Below, one piece after another: positions 1 to 8,891 of a DNA stretch of 35,368 nt. Origin of the DNA: a virus. A model generated the notes under the pieces. The model worked only from the letters and a program-made list of their open reading frames with translations, was not told where the DNA came from and did no database searches. Both the position numbers and the translations under genes were made by a program. Position 1 is the first letter of the stretch; every line of letters starts with the position of its first letter. The stretch lies in IMG/VR virus record IMGVR_UViG_3300037193_001819, positions 1 through 35,368 of that record. One strand, 5' to 3'.

Positions 1-2
1 AC

Positions 3-32
3 TTCAACTCCTCGCTCGTCGTCGCCCCCTAG
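3..32 (+). CDS. C-terminal end of an upstream gene, probably major tail protein (partial)
   Basis: Only the last nine codons (reading FNSSLVVAP) and a TAG stop at 30-32 are inside the window. They are followed directly by a strong terminator and then by the tail assembly chaperone gene. In siphoviruses the gene at this place is usually the major tail protein, which is expressed to high level and often followed by such a terminator. The identity is inferred from position only; the fragment is too short to recognise. Confidence 0.35.
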   Translation, partial: FNSSLVVAP

Positions 33-35
33 ACC

Positions 36-73
36 CCGTGGCGGCGGCGCCGCGCGGGTCACCGCCGCCACGG
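36..73 (+). terminator. Strong hairpin between upstream tail gene and tail chaperone
   Basis: A perfect 12-bp inverted repeat, CCGTGGCGGCGG (36-47) and CCGCCGCCACGG (62-73), encloses a 14-nt loop. There is no U-tract, which is common for actinobacterial terminators. It begins 3 bases after a stop codon and ends 37 bases before the next start, so it probably lowers readthrough from the upstream tail gene into the chaperone and tape measure genes. Confidence 0.7.
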
Positions 74-110
74 CCTACACCAACCCGCGCAACAGGAAGG
101 AACCCCGCGC

Positions 111-473
111 ATGTCCAACAACCGCAACCGGAACCGCAACCGAGGCCGCGGACCCCGCCCCCAGGAACACAGCGACTCCCACGTCAAGCGCATCCTGCCG
201 TTCCGGTTCCAGCACGAGGGCAAGACGTTCGAGCTGCCGCCGGCCACCGGCGGCACCGAGGCCCTGACCGGCGGCGACCTGATCGACGCCGCCATGGGCG
301 ACGAGCTCGGCCAGGTCCGATTCTTCATCAAGATGCTCGAGGCCGCCGGCCCCTCCCGAGAGGCCATGGCCGCCCTGCGCGCCATGCCGATCCCGAGATT
401 CTCCAACGTCATGAGCGAGTGGATGAAGCGGTCGGGAGCTCACCCGGGAAAATCCGGGCCGTCCTCCGACTGA
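111..473 (+). CDS. Tail assembly chaperone, short form (gpG-like)
   Basis: A 120-residue protein with a basic, Asn/Arg-rich start (SNNRNRNRNRGR) and a globular domain with motif 'LPFRFQHEGKTFELPP', typical of actinophage tail chaperones. It lies just before the tape measure gene, as lambda gpG does, and should coat the tape measure protein during tail assembly. AGGAAGGAA about 9 bases upstream serves as ribosome site. The zero frame stops at 473; a slippery site at 446-452 leads into the longer form. The call rests on position, size and the frameshift, all of which agree. Confidence 0.85.
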   Translation: MSNNRNRNRNRGRGPRPQEHSDSHVKRILPFRFQHEGKTFELPPATGGTEALTGGDLIDAAMGDELGQVRFFIKMLEAAGPSREAMAALRAMPIPRFSNVMSEWMKRSGAHPGKSGPSSD

Positions 474-880
474 TCGAGGACCACCCCGTCGAAGCGGCCT
501 ACGACTGGCGGACCCGCTTCGGTCTCCCCGTCGCCGCGGTCTTCGACGGCCGCATGTCCTGGGACGAGGCATACGACCTCGCCCGCGGCCTCCTCGCCGA
601 CCCCACCAGCCGGCTCGCCGCCGCGCGCGCCGGCTGGGACCACCCCCTCAGCCGCGAGGCCATGATCTTCGCCGACCTGTACGACCTCACCGTCGCCGCC
701 AACACCGACCGCCGCAAGGGCAAGCCCAAGCCCTACCCACGGCCCTTCAAACCCAAAGGCAAGGGCGCACGGCATGCGACGGCGGCGCCGACCGTCACCC
801 AGGCCCAGATCGACGCCGCGCTCCGCGCCCGCGGCCACCACATCGGAAAGGAGCGCCGTGACCAAGGCCGAAATCGCTAG
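111..880 (+). CDS. Tail assembly chaperone, long form (gpGT-like) by -1 frameshift
   Basis: The open frame that overlaps the end of the short form and runs to the TAG at 878-880 has no start of its own with a ribosome site. Slipping back one base at 446-452 joins the two frames: the zero frame reads HPGKSG, the -1 frame reads HPGKIRAVLRLIEDHPVEAAYDW and onwards. The added part holds the usual T-domain features (DHPVEAAYDWRTRF near the junction, WDEAYDLARGLL, then a Lys/Pro-rich tail). A small fraction of long form is needed for tail assembly in lambda-like phages. Written here as one span; the actual product needs one base read twice near 452. Confidence 0.82.
446..452 (+). promoter_or_regulatory. 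-1 programmed frameshift slippery heptamer GGGAAAA
   Basis: The heptamer is in the correct phase, G GGA AAA, for the zero frame that begins at 111, with XXXYYYZ form. It sits 22 bases before the zero-frame stop. The site is flanked by CCCGG (443-447) and CCGGG (454-458), so a small stem could form around it. The shift direction and the two joined frames match tail chaperone frameshifts of lambda-like siphoviruses. Confidence 0.82.
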
Positions 881-2939
881 CGCCTATGTGTCGCTGATTC
901 CGACGTTCAAGGGCGGCCGCAAGGCCATCGAGGACGAATTCGAGGGACCCGCCGAGGACGGCGGCAAGAAGTCCGGCGAGGCCTTCGGCGAAGGCTTCGG
1001 CGGCGCCTTCAAGGGCATGCTCGCCGCGGGCGCGATCTTCGGCGGCGCCACCCTCCTCGCCGGCGCGTTCAGCCTCGCCATGGAGCAGGCCGACCTGCCC
1101 GGCATCATGAAATCCCAGTTCGGCCTCTCCGAGGAAGCGGCAGCCGCCTCCGCCGAGACGGCCGCCGCCGTCTACGCGAACGGGTGGGGCGCCTCCCTCG
1201 GCGAGGTCGGCAAGGCCGTCGGCGAGGTCCAGCGGGCACTCGACCAGCTCGGCCAGACCGGCGACGTCGAGTCCCTGACCAGCAACGCGCAGGCGCTCGC
1301 GGACACGTTCGGCCAGGACGTCACCTCGGTCATCAACTCCGCCTCCCAGCTGGTCAAGACCGGCCTGGTGCCCGACATGACCTCGGCGCTGGACCTCATG
1401 GCCGTGGGATTCCAAAAGGGACTCGACTCCGGCGGCGACCTGCTCGACACGCTGACCGAGTACTCGGTCCAGTTCCAGACCCTCGGCCTCGACGCGCCGA
1501 CCGCGCTCGGCCTCATGAACCAGGGCCTCGCGGCCGGCGCCCGCAACTCGGACCTCCTCGCGGACGCCATCAAGGAGTTCGCGATCCGCAGCATCGACGG
1601 GTCGGAGACCACCGCGGCAGGGTTCGAGGCCATCGGCCTGTCCGCCGAGGAGATGACGGGCATCTTCGCGCGCGGCGGCCCCGAAGCTGCCGCAGCTTTC
1701 GACACCGTCCTCGACCGGCTACGCGAGATGGAGGACCCGGTCGCCCGCGACGCGGCCGCCGTCGCCCTGTTCGGCACGCAGGCCGAAGACCTGAACGAGA
1801 GCCTCTACGCCCTCGACCCGTCCGAGGCCGCCACCGGCCTCGGCGAAGTCGCCGGCGCCGCACAGGACGTCTCCAACACCGTCGGCGGCGGCCTCCAGGC
1901 CCAAGTCGACACCCTCAGCCGCTCCTTCAACGACGGCCTGGCCGACGCCCTGTCGATCCTCATGCCGCTGTTCGAGGTGCTGCTGGCCATCATCAAGCCG
2001 CTGCTGCCGCTGCTGATCCCCCTGGCGATCGCCATCGGCGTCCTCGTCGTCGTCCAGTGGGCGTGGAACGCCGCGCTGGCGGCCTCGCCGATCACGTGGA
2101 TCATCCTCGGCATCGTGGCGCTGATCGCCATCATCATCCTGCTCGTCGTCCACTGGGACACGGTCGTCGCCGCGCTCGGCGTCGCCTGGGACTGGATCAA
2201 AGAGAAGGCAATCGTCGTCTGGGGAGCCATCAAGGACTTCTTCGTCATGATCGGCACCGCCATCGCGGACTTCTTCATCATGATCTGGAACTCCATCAAG
2301 GACTTCTTCGTCGGCATCTGGAACGCGATCGTTGCCTACGTGCAGCTCAAGATCGCCCAGTTCCTGGCGATCGTGGAGTTCCTGGGCTCCCTCCCCGGCA
2401 AAGTCGGCGCGTGGTTCCAGGGCGTCTACAACGCCGCGAAGGAGAAACTGAACTCGCTGGTCAACTGGGTCAAGGACATCCCCGACAAGATCATGTCCGC
2501 CCTCGGCGACCTCGGCTCGCTGCTCAAGGACGCGGGCCGGCAGATCCTCCAAGGCCTGCTCGACGGCATCGAGTCGATGTGGAACTCGGTCCAGTCGAAG
2601 TTCTCCGACCTCACCTCCTCCATCCCCGACTGGAAGGGACCCGAAGACACCGACAAGCGGCTCCTTCGCCCCGCCGGCCGCTGGATCATCGGCAGCCTCG
2701 AAGACGGCATGGACGACGAGATCCCCAACATCGAATCGAAGCTCGCCGGTCTCACCACCGACATCGGCATGTCCATGACGCCCCACCGCAGCGTCTACGG
2801 CGGCCAGACCGCCGCGCTCGCGGATGAGGACCGCGCCCTCCTTCGCGATCTCGCGCAGCAGCGCAACCGCGTCGACGTCCGCCTCGGCGCCAACCTCACC
2901 TCAGCAACGCAACGCGAGTACGCAATGGACGTGTCCTAA
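858..2939 (+). CDS. Tape measure protein
   Basis: A 693-residue protein that sets tail length and is ejected with the DNA. GTG at 858 is chosen because GAAAGGAG lies 5 bases before it and the following residues (TKAEIASAYVSLIPTFKGG) are the usual N-terminus of actinophage tape measures. Residues about 40-75 are Gly/Ala-rich and hydrophobic. Two strongly hydrophobic segments follow at about 365-395 and 410-435, then Trp-rich amphipathic repeats of the type WxxIKDFFVxIxxAI. The start overlaps the end of the long chaperone form by 23 bases. By the usual 0.15 nm per residue the tail would be roughly 100 nm, which is short for the group; this is inference. Confidence 0.93.
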   Translation: MTKAEIASAYVSLIPTFKGGRKAIEDEFEGPAEDGGKKSGEAFGEGFGGAFKGMLAAGAIFGGATLLAGAFSLAMEQADLPGIMKSQFGLSEEAAAASAETAAAVYANGWGASLGEVGKAVGEVQRALDQLGQTGDVESLTSNAQALADTFGQDVTSVINSASQLVKTGLVPDMTSALDLMAVGFQKGLDSGGDLLDTLTEYSVQFQTLGLDAPTALGLMNQGLAAGARNSDLLADAIKEFAIRSIDGSETTAAGFEAIGLSAEEMTGIFARGGPEAAAAFDTVLDRLREMEDPVARDAAAVALFGTQAEDLNESLYALDPSEAATGLGEVAGAAQDVSNTVGGGLQAQVDTLSRSFNDGLADALSILMPLFEVLLAIIKPLLPLLIPLAIAIGVLVVVQWAWNAALAASPITWIILGIVALIAIIILLVVHWDTVVAALGVAWDWIKEKAIVVWGAIKDFFVMIGTAIADFFIMIWNSIKDFFVGIWNAIVAYVQLKIAQFLAIVEFLGSLPGKVGAWFQGVYNAAKEKLNSLVNWVKDIPDKIMSALGDLGSLLKDAGRQILQGLLDGIESMWNSVQSKFSDLTSSIPDWKGPEDTDKRLLRPAGRWIIGSLEDGMDDEIPNIESKLAGLTTDIGMSMTPHRSVYGGQTAALADEDRALLRDLAQQRNRVDVRLGANLTSATQREYAMDVS

Positions 2940-3796
2940 TGGCGCTCATCGACGGTCAGATCCAGATCGCCCGCGAGGGCCTGCCCACGATCACCCTCAA
3001 CCAGGGCACGCCCTACGAGGTCACCAGGTTCAACCCGTGGGACCGCGGCGTCCGGGCCGACCAGGGTGGCGACATCCCATGGGGCGACGGCGAATGGTCG
3101 GGCGCCGAATGGCGCACCGCCGCCTCCATCCCCCTCGAGGTGGAGATGGACGAGGGGACCTGGGCCGCCCTCATGCAGGTGTACTGGCCCCTCGACGCCG
3201 CCCTGGCCCCCGTCAGAACCGGCCCGGAATGCGAGATCACCTGGGGCGCTGGCGGCACCGAGTACCTGATGTACGGGCGCCCGCGCGGCGCCACCATGGT
3301 CGCGCACAGCCTCGCGCATGGCACCGCGCGCGTGACCTCCTCGCTGTTCTGCCTCGACCCGGCCATCTACTCCGCGGTCGAGCACTCGGTCGAGATGGGC
3401 CTGCTGTACCGCACCGGAGGCGTGTCCATTCCGATGCTCGTCCCGGTCGTGTCGACCTCGGCCGTCGCCGATGGCGAAGTCGCCGTCACCAACGCCGGAA
3501 CGGGCCTCGCGCGGCTGCTGCTGCGCATCACCGGGCCTGTATCGCGGCCGCGCGTCTCGGTGGTCACCGACACGACCGTCCAGACGCTCTACCTCGACAC
3601 CGTGCTCGGCGAAAACGACTGGATCGACATCGACACCGTCCGCAAGTCCATCGTGCTCAACGGCTCCGTGACGCGCCTGGCAGACCAGTACGGGGACTGG
3701 CCGCTCCTGCTACCCGGCGCCTCGCTGATCCGCTTCGAGTCCGACGTCTACGAACCCCTCGCTCGACTCACCGCGCGCTGGCGCGACACCTATTAG
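2939..3796 (+). CDS. Distal tail (Dit-like) minor tail protein
   Basis: A 285-residue protein whose ATG shares a base with the TAA stop of the tape measure gene (TAATG). First gene after the tape measure, the normal position of the distal tail protein that links the tube to the tip. The N-terminal part (residues 1-140: ITLNQGTPYEVTRFNPWDRGVR, later IPWGDGEWSGAEWR) and the beta-rich C-terminal part (SIVLNGSVTRLADQYGDWPLLLPGAS) match the two-domain plan of Dit proteins, where the second domain is a galectin-like insertion. No catalytic motif is visible. Confidence 0.78.
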   Translation: MALIDGQIQIAREGLPTITLNQGTPYEVTRFNPWDRGVRADQGGDIPWGDGEWSGAEWRTAASIPLEVEMDEGTWAALMQVYWPLDAALAPVRTGPECEITWGAGGTEYLMYGRPRGATMVAHSLAHGTARVTSSLFCLDPAIYSAVEHSVEMGLLYRTGGVSIPMLVPVVSTSAVADGEVAVTNAGTGLARLLLRITGPVSRPRVSVVTDTTVQTLYLDTVLGENDWIDIDTVRKSIVLNGSVTRLADQYGDWPLLLPGASLIRFESDVYEPLARLTARWRDTY

Positions 3797-3804
3797 GAGG
3801 AACT

Positions 3805-5112
3805 GTGCCTGACGCTGCATGGATGCTCACCGGACCCACGACCCCCGTGGGGACCGCGACTGTGACTGACGCGGGCGACCTGCTCTCGATCACCGCGCAC
3901 GGTCTAGTGAACGGCCAGCTGGTCTACACCTCGTCGCCCACCGGCGGCGCCTCCGGCGTGCTCGTGAGCGGCGCGCCGTACTGGGTCGCGTCCGCGACAG
4001 CGAACACGTTCCAACTCCGCCCCTCGCAGGGCGGCCCCGTCATGAACTTCACCGCGGACGGGACCGTGGCGGTTCAACTCGCGGGCGCCGAGTACGCCGA
4101 CGACGAGCTGCGTCGCCTCGACCTGCCGCTCATGTGGCCCGGCTCGACTGGCGCGAGCACCGTCTCCGGTATCCGCCCCGGCAACCCGGCCGTGTCGCTC
4201 GCGGGCTACACCGTCACCTTCGGGCCGTGCGCGGGCATCACCTCGGTCACGAGCGCGCCGTGGACGGCCACCTCCGGACCCTACCGCTGGATGCTCACCA
4301 CCGACAGCACCCAGTCCATCGCCCCCGCCGACGGCTCCCAAACCCGCGTCGACCGGCTCGTGGCCCGCATCCAGGACACCGTCGTCGACTCCCTCGGCTT
4401 CCGCCGCGCCGTCGGCGCCATCAAGACCGGTACGCCCGGCAGCGGCGCGCCCGGCCTCGACGCCGGCGAAGTCTCCCTCGGCACGGTATCCACCGGCCCC
4501 AGCGGCACCCCGCCCCCGGAGCTCACGCTCGCGCTGGCCGACCTCACCGCCCTTGGCGGGACCCGGCCAGTCGCCAACTTCGCTTCGTTGCCGACCGCGG
4601 GCCGCTACGCGGGCATGCGCTGCTACCTCATCGACGAGGCCACCGAGGTCCTATGGAACGGCTCCGCCTGGGTCCGAGTCGCCTCCGCCGCCGCCTACGG
4701 CTCCACGCGCAGGATCGCCACCCACCGGCGCGAGTCGAACGTCTCGCCGTTCTCCTCCGAAGTGGTAATCCAGACGATCAGCAACGTGCCCGTCGTCGCC
4801 GGCCGGACCTACCGCATCAAGTGGGTCACCGACGTCGCCTCCTCGGCCGCCTCCTCCACCGCCGTCGAGAGCGCGCGCTGGCGCATCCGCGACACCAACA
4901 TCGCCGGGGCGGTCCTCCAGTACGGCCACACGGCGATCTCCATGGCCAACAACGACTTCCTGGCGGTCGTGGAGACGGAATGGGTCGCGCCGAGCACCAC
5001 TACCAAGACCTTCGTCGGCACCTGCCACCGAGCCTTCGGCACCGGAAACTTCAGTTGCAACGCCAACGCCAACGAACCGTCCATCTTCTCCGTGGACCAG
5101 GTGCTGCTGTAG
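3805..5112 (+). CDS. Minor tail protein, probable tip or receptor-contact component
   Basis: A 435-residue protein starting at GTG 3805, with AGGAGG 6 bases before it; the start lies just after the stop of the Dit-like gene. Composition is rich in Thr, Ser, Gly and Ala and poor in Lys, as in fibrous tail parts. Residues about 250-290 (VANFASLPTAGRYAGMRCYLIDEATEVLWNGSAWV) resemble short phage fibre modules; the last 130 residues look like a beta-sandwich carbohydrate-binding domain (VRVASAAAYGSTRR to FSVDQVLL). No enzyme signature was found. The exact role cannot be read from sequence. Confidence 0.65.
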   Translation: MPDAAWMLTGPTTPVGTATVTDAGDLLSITAHGLVNGQLVYTSSPTGGASGVLVSGAPYWVASATANTFQLRPSQGGPVMNFTADGTVAVQLAGAEYADDELRRLDLPLMWPGSTGASTVSGIRPGNPAVSLAGYTVTFGPCAGITSVTSAPWTATSGPYRWMLTTDSTQSIAPADGSQTRVDRLVARIQDTVVDSLGFRRAVGAIKTGTPGSGAPGLDAGEVSLGTVSTGPSGTPPPELTLALADLTALGGTRPVANFASLPTAGRYAGMRCYLIDEATEVLWNGSAWVRVASAAAYGSTRRIATHRRESNVSPFSSEVVIQTISNVPVVAGRTYRIKWVTDVASSAASSTAVESARWRIRDTNIAGAVLQYGHTAISMANNDFLAVVETEWVAPSTTTKTFVGTCHRAFGTGNFSCNANANEPSIFSVDQVLL

Positions 5113-7173
5113 ATGGTCCTCCCCGACCCCACCCAGGTCTCCGGCCCGGTCGGCACCCGCCTCCAGATCCCGACCGAGGAGGGCAACGACGGCCAGGTGG
5201 TCCACCCGGCCGTCGTCCACACTCCCGACCTGCCCGGCGGCTACCCGTACTGGATGGCCGCGAACCCCTACCCCGGCAGCAACGACGCGTTCGAGGACCC
5301 CTGGATCTACGCCAGCTTCGACGGCATCAATTGGGTCGTCCCGCTCGGCACCTCGAACCCGATCGACGACCAGCCGGGCTCACCGAACGCCTACAACTCG
5401 GACGTCGACCTCCGCTACTACGACGGGGTCCTGTACCTGTTCTGGAGGTACTACGACAGCTCCGGCGGCTCGCCCGGCACCGAGGAGCGGCTGTACTACT
5501 CCACCAGCCTCGACGGCCGCACCTGGACCCCGAAGGCCCTGGTCTACAGCAGCGACCACACCGTCCGGCGCCTCCTCTCCCCATGCTTTCTGTTCGAGGA
5601 CGGCGCCTGGGTCATGTGGGCCGTCGACATCACCCCCGCCCCCAACCAGGTCGTCAGGGTCCAGGGTTCGGCGACGCCGACGGGACCGTGGGCCGACCCG
5701 GTCGGCGTCTCCATGGGTCCGTTGGCGGACGAGCGGGAGGCCTGGCACCTGGGGATCACGAAGGTCGCCGACGGGTACATCGGCCTGCTCAACGACCGCC
5801 TGATCGGCGGCAGCTCTAACGAACTGCTCATGATCGTCTCCGCCGATGGGCTCAACTGGGTCAACTCCGGCAGCACCGTGATCCCGCGCGATCAAGCCGG
5901 CGAGCACACCGCGCTCTACCGCGGGGTCCTGCTACCCGACACCGAAGGCCTCATCCCTGGATGGCGGGTCTGGTACAGCGGGTTCAGGACCGAGTCCGAC
6001 GCGATCTGGCACATCTACCGGACGTTCCTCCACGAGGCAAGCGCCATCCCCGAGGTCCCCGAAACCGGCCCGCAGGTCGGTAACGCCGTCGTCCGCGCGA
6101 CCGTCGAATGGATCGCCTGCGACGTCGTCACCGGCGACAAGGTCGCCTACCTGCACGGCCTCAGCGGCCAGATATCGCGGGCACTCGGACAGTACACAAG
6201 CGACACACTTACCATTCCCGCGCCGCTGGCCGGCCCGCTCGCGCTCGGCGGTCTGCTCGACCAGGCCATCGGCCCTGACCAGCTCCCGACACGCATGGTC
6301 GTCGCCGTCATCAACGACATCCCCGCCTGGGCGGGGATCATTTGGAAGGTCCGAGGGGGATCGGTCGGCACCATTGAGTTGGGTTGCGCCACACCGGAAA
6401 GCTACCTCGACCGACGGTTCATTGGGGACATGGCGTTCACCCAGACCGACCAAGCCGCGCTCGCCGCCGCCCTCATCCAGGCCGTCAACACCGAGGGCAT
6501 CGGCCTCGCCATCGACACGCCCCTGACCGGGATTCCTCGCGACCGAGAGTACTGGGACGACGAGGACGCGACGTACTACCAGCGGCTCACCGAGCTCATG
6601 AACATCCAGAACGGCCTCGAGTGGACCATCGACCTCGACTGGCGCACCACACGGCAACAGTCGGTGCAGTTGATCTTCCGGGCGCGCAACAGGATCGGGT
6701 CGACCGCCCCGCGCGGCCCTCTCGCGACCGCCTCCGAAGCCGTCGTCACCTACGAGATCATCCACGACTACGGGAAGGGGATGGGGGCTAACGACGTCCT
6801 GGCGTACAGCTCGGGTCAAGGCGCCGACCGGCCCCAGTCGCAGCACATCCGCGACAACTTCGCGCTCGAGTCCGGGGTCCCCCGCATCGAGCACCGCTGG
6901 TCACCCTCGTCGTCCATCAAGGAGACGGCGATCCTCAACGCGCACGCCACCTCCGAATTGATGCGCCTCAACGGCGGTACCACTTCGCTCGCCATCAAGT
7001 CCCGATGGAACATCGAGCCCGCGAGATTGGGCGTCGACCTCGCCCTCGGCGACGACGTCGCTTACAGCGTCGTCGGCCATATGCACCCGACCGGCCTGTC
7101 CGGCGTCGGCCGCATGATCGGCTACCGCCTGGACACTACCGCGGGCACCTTCGAGCCCGTCCTAAGGATCTGA
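5113..7173 (+). CDS. Tail protein: GH43-like beta-propeller fused to a Gp37-like tail domain
   Basis: A 686-residue protein with two clear parts. Residues 1-310 carry repeated blade motifs: YPYWMAANPYPGSNDAFEDP, IYASFDGINW, SDVDLRYYDGVLYLFWRYY, RLYYSTSLDGRTWTP, CFLFEDGAWVMWAVD, SADGLNWV. These are typical of five-bladed propellers of the glycoside hydrolase 43/sialidase-like type. Residues about 325-686 (ATVEWIACDVVTGDKVAYL, LNIQNG-like 'LTELMNIQNGLEWTIDLDW', LALGDDVAYSVVG) look like the Gp37-like minor tail protein of actinophage ReqiPepy6, a tail-tip part. ATG at 5113 follows the previous stop directly; the ribosome site (AGGTG) is weak, suggesting translational coupling. A role in binding or cutting host surface glycans is inferred; catalytic residues cannot be assigned safely. 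Confidence 0.78.
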   Translation: MVLPDPTQVSGPVGTRLQIPTEEGNDGQVVHPAVVHTPDLPGGYPYWMAANPYPGSNDAFEDPWIYASFDGINWVVPLGTSNPIDDQPGSPNAYNSDVDLRYYDGVLYLFWRYYDSSGGSPGTEERLYYSTSLDGRTWTPKALVYSSDHTVRRLLSPCFLFEDGAWVMWAVDITPAPNQVVRVQGSATPTGPWADPVGVSMGPLADEREAWHLGITKVADGYIGLLNDRLIGGSSNELLMIVSADGLNWVNSGSTVIPRDQAGEHTALYRGVLLPDTEGLIPGWRVWYSGFRTESDAIWHIYRTFLHEASAIPEVPETGPQVGNAVVRATVEWIACDVVTGDKVAYLHGLSGQISRALGQYTSDTLTIPAPLAGPLALGGLLDQAIGPDQLPTRMVVAVINDIPAWAGIIWKVRGGSVGTIELGCATPESYLDRRFIGDMAFTQTDQAALAAALIQAVNTEGIGLAIDTPLTGIPRDREYWDDEDATYYQRLTELMNIQNGLEWTIDLDWRTTRQQSVQLIFRARNRIGSTAPRGPLATASEAVVTYEIIHDYGKGMGANDVLAYSSGQGADRPQSQHIRDNFALESGVPRIEHRWSPSSSIKETAILNAHATSELMRLNGGTTSLAIKSRWNIEPARLGVDLALGDDVAYSVVGHMHPTGLSGVGRMIGYRLDTTAGTFEPVLRI

Positions 7174-7175
7174 CC

Positions 7176-7925
7176 ATGGGTGAAGCTGACGGCATGTTCA
7201 CCGGCGACCTGCAGCGGCGCCTGACCGAGGTGGAGCGCCAGCTCCGCAACCTCACCTCCGGCCGCAGCCTCGAGGACGCCTCGATCGGCGCCAGGGGTCT
7301 ACGACTCCTGCAGGGTGGCAGCCTGACCGTCTTCGGCGGCGCGATCCGCATGACCGACGAGACCGGCAGCGTCGGGCTGTTGTACTTCGGCCCTAGCAGC
7401 GCTGGACAGCCCGTCTGGCTCTTCTCCTTCGACGACGGCGAGATCGCCGGCGGTCTCTTTGGCACCCCCGGGTCAACGTACTGGTCGTGGCGCGACCGCA
7501 GCCAGAACGAGGTGTTCGCCGTCGACGGCCAGACCGGTGTCGGGCTCTCCAGGCCGTACGTGCCTCTGATGCTCGTCCCGTCCTCTGAGGCGCAGACCTT
7601 CGGTACCTCGTTCTGGCCATCCCACACCTCGACGAGCTTCGTAAGGCTCATGGGCGCGCGCCACCCGATCTTCCACCCGAAGATCGAGATCGGCGTCGGA
7701 GCGACCACCGCTGGCGGGGGTACGGCCGAATGGCGGCTGCTCATCAACGACATCGACGTCACCGGCACGGTCGCCGGAAGCGCGACCAAGATTGCCGAGA
7801 TCCCCGGCTGGGGCGACACGATCAAACCGGGCCATGTCGTGGAGTTCAAACTCCAGGCCCGCATCGCTGGCGGCGGCGCAAACGTCCTCGTCCAGTGCGA
7901 CAAGCTCTTCGCCCGCCAGTCCTGA
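7176..7925 (+). CDS. Minor tail or fibre protein
   Basis: A 249-residue protein. The start ATG 7176 is 2 bases after the previous stop. Residues 10-30 form a short coiled coil (LQRRLTEVERQLRNL) followed by 'SLEDASIGARGLRLLQGGSLTVFGGAIRM', a motif seen in many actinophage fibre-type proteins that follow the Gp37-like gene. The C-terminal 80 residues are beta-rich (KIEIGVGATTAGGGTAEWRLLINDIDVTG, VEFKLQARIAGGGANVLVQCD) and probably trimerise or bind the host. Last gene of the tail module; a hairpin follows. Confidence 0.68.
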   Translation: MGEADGMFTGDLQRRLTEVERQLRNLTSGRSLEDASIGARGLRLLQGGSLTVFGGAIRMTDETGSVGLLYFGPSSAGQPVWLFSFDDGEIAGGLFGTPGSTYWSWRDRSQNEVFAVDGQTGVGLSRPYVPLMLVPSSEAQTFGTSFWPSHTSTSFVRLMGARHPIFHPKIEIGVGATTAGGGTAEWRLLINDIDVTGTVAGSATKIAEIPGWGDTIKPGHVVEFKLQARIAGGGANVLVQCDKLFARQS

Positions 7926-7945
7926 GCCCCTAAACACCGCGACAG

Positions 7946-7967
7946 CGGGCACCGAAGCGTGCCCGCG
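7946..7967 (+). terminator. Hairpin between tail and lysis genes
   Basis: GCGGGCAC (7946-7953) and GTGCCCGC (7960-7967) form an 8-bp stem with a 6-nt loop. It sits after the last tail gene and 3 bases before the AGGAGG of the endolysin, so it may be a weak terminator or an mRNA structure that affects endolysin translation. Confidence 0.5.
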
Positions 7968-7981
7968 GACAGGAGGCACCC

Positions 7982-8887
7982 ATGGCCCGATGGACCGACC
8001 TCGCCCGATGGCGAGGCCCCTCACCGAACATCGGCGAGGGCGACCAGACCGAAGTGCGCGGCCTCGTCGTCCACATCGCCGCCGGCTGGTTCGAAGGCAC
8101 GATTGCCTGGCAGAGGAACCCGGACTCGAACATCTCCTCGCACTTCGTCGTCTCCCGCAGCGGCGAGATCGCGCAGATGGTCGACACCGACGACGCCGCC
8201 TGGACCCAGCGCTCCGGCAACGGCGAATGGCTCTCGGTCGAGTGCGAAGGGTTCATCGCCAGCGACAGCAAGAACCCCGGCGGCTGGGAGCGGCTGAGCG
8301 ACAAGCAGCTCGACGCCGTCGCGCGCCTCCTCCGCCGCTGCCACGAGGAGTACGGCGTCCCACTCCAGACCACCACCTCGCCGACCGGCCGCGGCCTCGG
8401 CCACCACTCCATGGGCGCCGACTGGGGCCACCGCCAATGCCCCGGCGAACCCATCATCCAGCAGAAACCCGCGATCGTGGCCCGCGCGATCGCGCTCACG
8501 AACGGAGACGACGACATGCCGACCCCCAACGAGTTCTGGAACACCGACGGCGCCGTCCAGGCCCCGCCCTACGCCCTCAAGACCGACCCCAAGAACACGC
8601 ACTGGAGCGCTGGCAACTACCTGCGCTCCACCCGCGAACGCGTCGAGACGCTGGTCGCCGAGACCCGCGCCGTCCGCGCCGGCCAGGCCGCAATCCTCGC
8701 CGCCGTCCAGGGCCTCGACACCGAGAGCGTGATCGCCGCGATCGACGCCGCAGCCGCCGCCGACGCGACCCGCGACACCGCACTGCTCGAGGAGCTGCGC
8801 GAGCTCGCCTCCGGCGGCGCGACCGCCGACGAGGTCATCGACGTACTCATCGAGCGCGCCGCGCGGCTGTCCGGGGCCGGCGAGTAG
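7982..8887 (+). CDS. Endolysin, N-acetylmuramoyl-L-alanine amidase (Amidase_2 type)
   Basis: A 301-residue peptidoglycan amidase that would cut the bond between MurNAc and L-Ala at the end of infection. The catalytic domain is residues 20-170: zinc ligands are H31 (LVVHIAAG), H141 or H142 (GLGHHSMG) and C153 (HRQCPGEP). Residues about 175-300 have no recognised cell-wall domain; the part from 205 on is Ala/Glu-rich and helical (VETLVAETRAVRAGQAAILAAV), perhaps a coiled coil for oligomerisation or wall contact. ATG 7982 has AGGAGG 5 bases upstream. First gene of the lysis cassette. Confidence 0.92.
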   Translation: MARWTDLARWRGPSPNIGEGDQTEVRGLVVHIAAGWFEGTIAWQRNPDSNISSHFVVSRSGEIAQMVDTDDAAWTQRSGNGEWLSVECEGFIASDSKNPGGWERLSDKQLDAVARLLRRCHEEYGVPLQTTTSPTGRGLGHHSMGADWGHRQCPGEPIIQQKPAIVARAIALTNGDDDMPTPNEFWNTDGAVQAPPYALKTDPKNTHWSAGNYLRSTRERVETLVAETRAVRAGQAAILAAVQGLDTESVIAAIDAAAAADATRDTALLEELRELASGGATADEVIDVLIERAARLSGAGE

Positions 8888-8891
8888 TCGT

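Noticed and set aside
1184-2827. A 547-codon open frame on the plus strand inside the tape measure gene
   Set aside because: Extreme Arg/His/Pro composition, typical of an off-frame reading of a GC-rich gene; the tape measure frame has clear domains.
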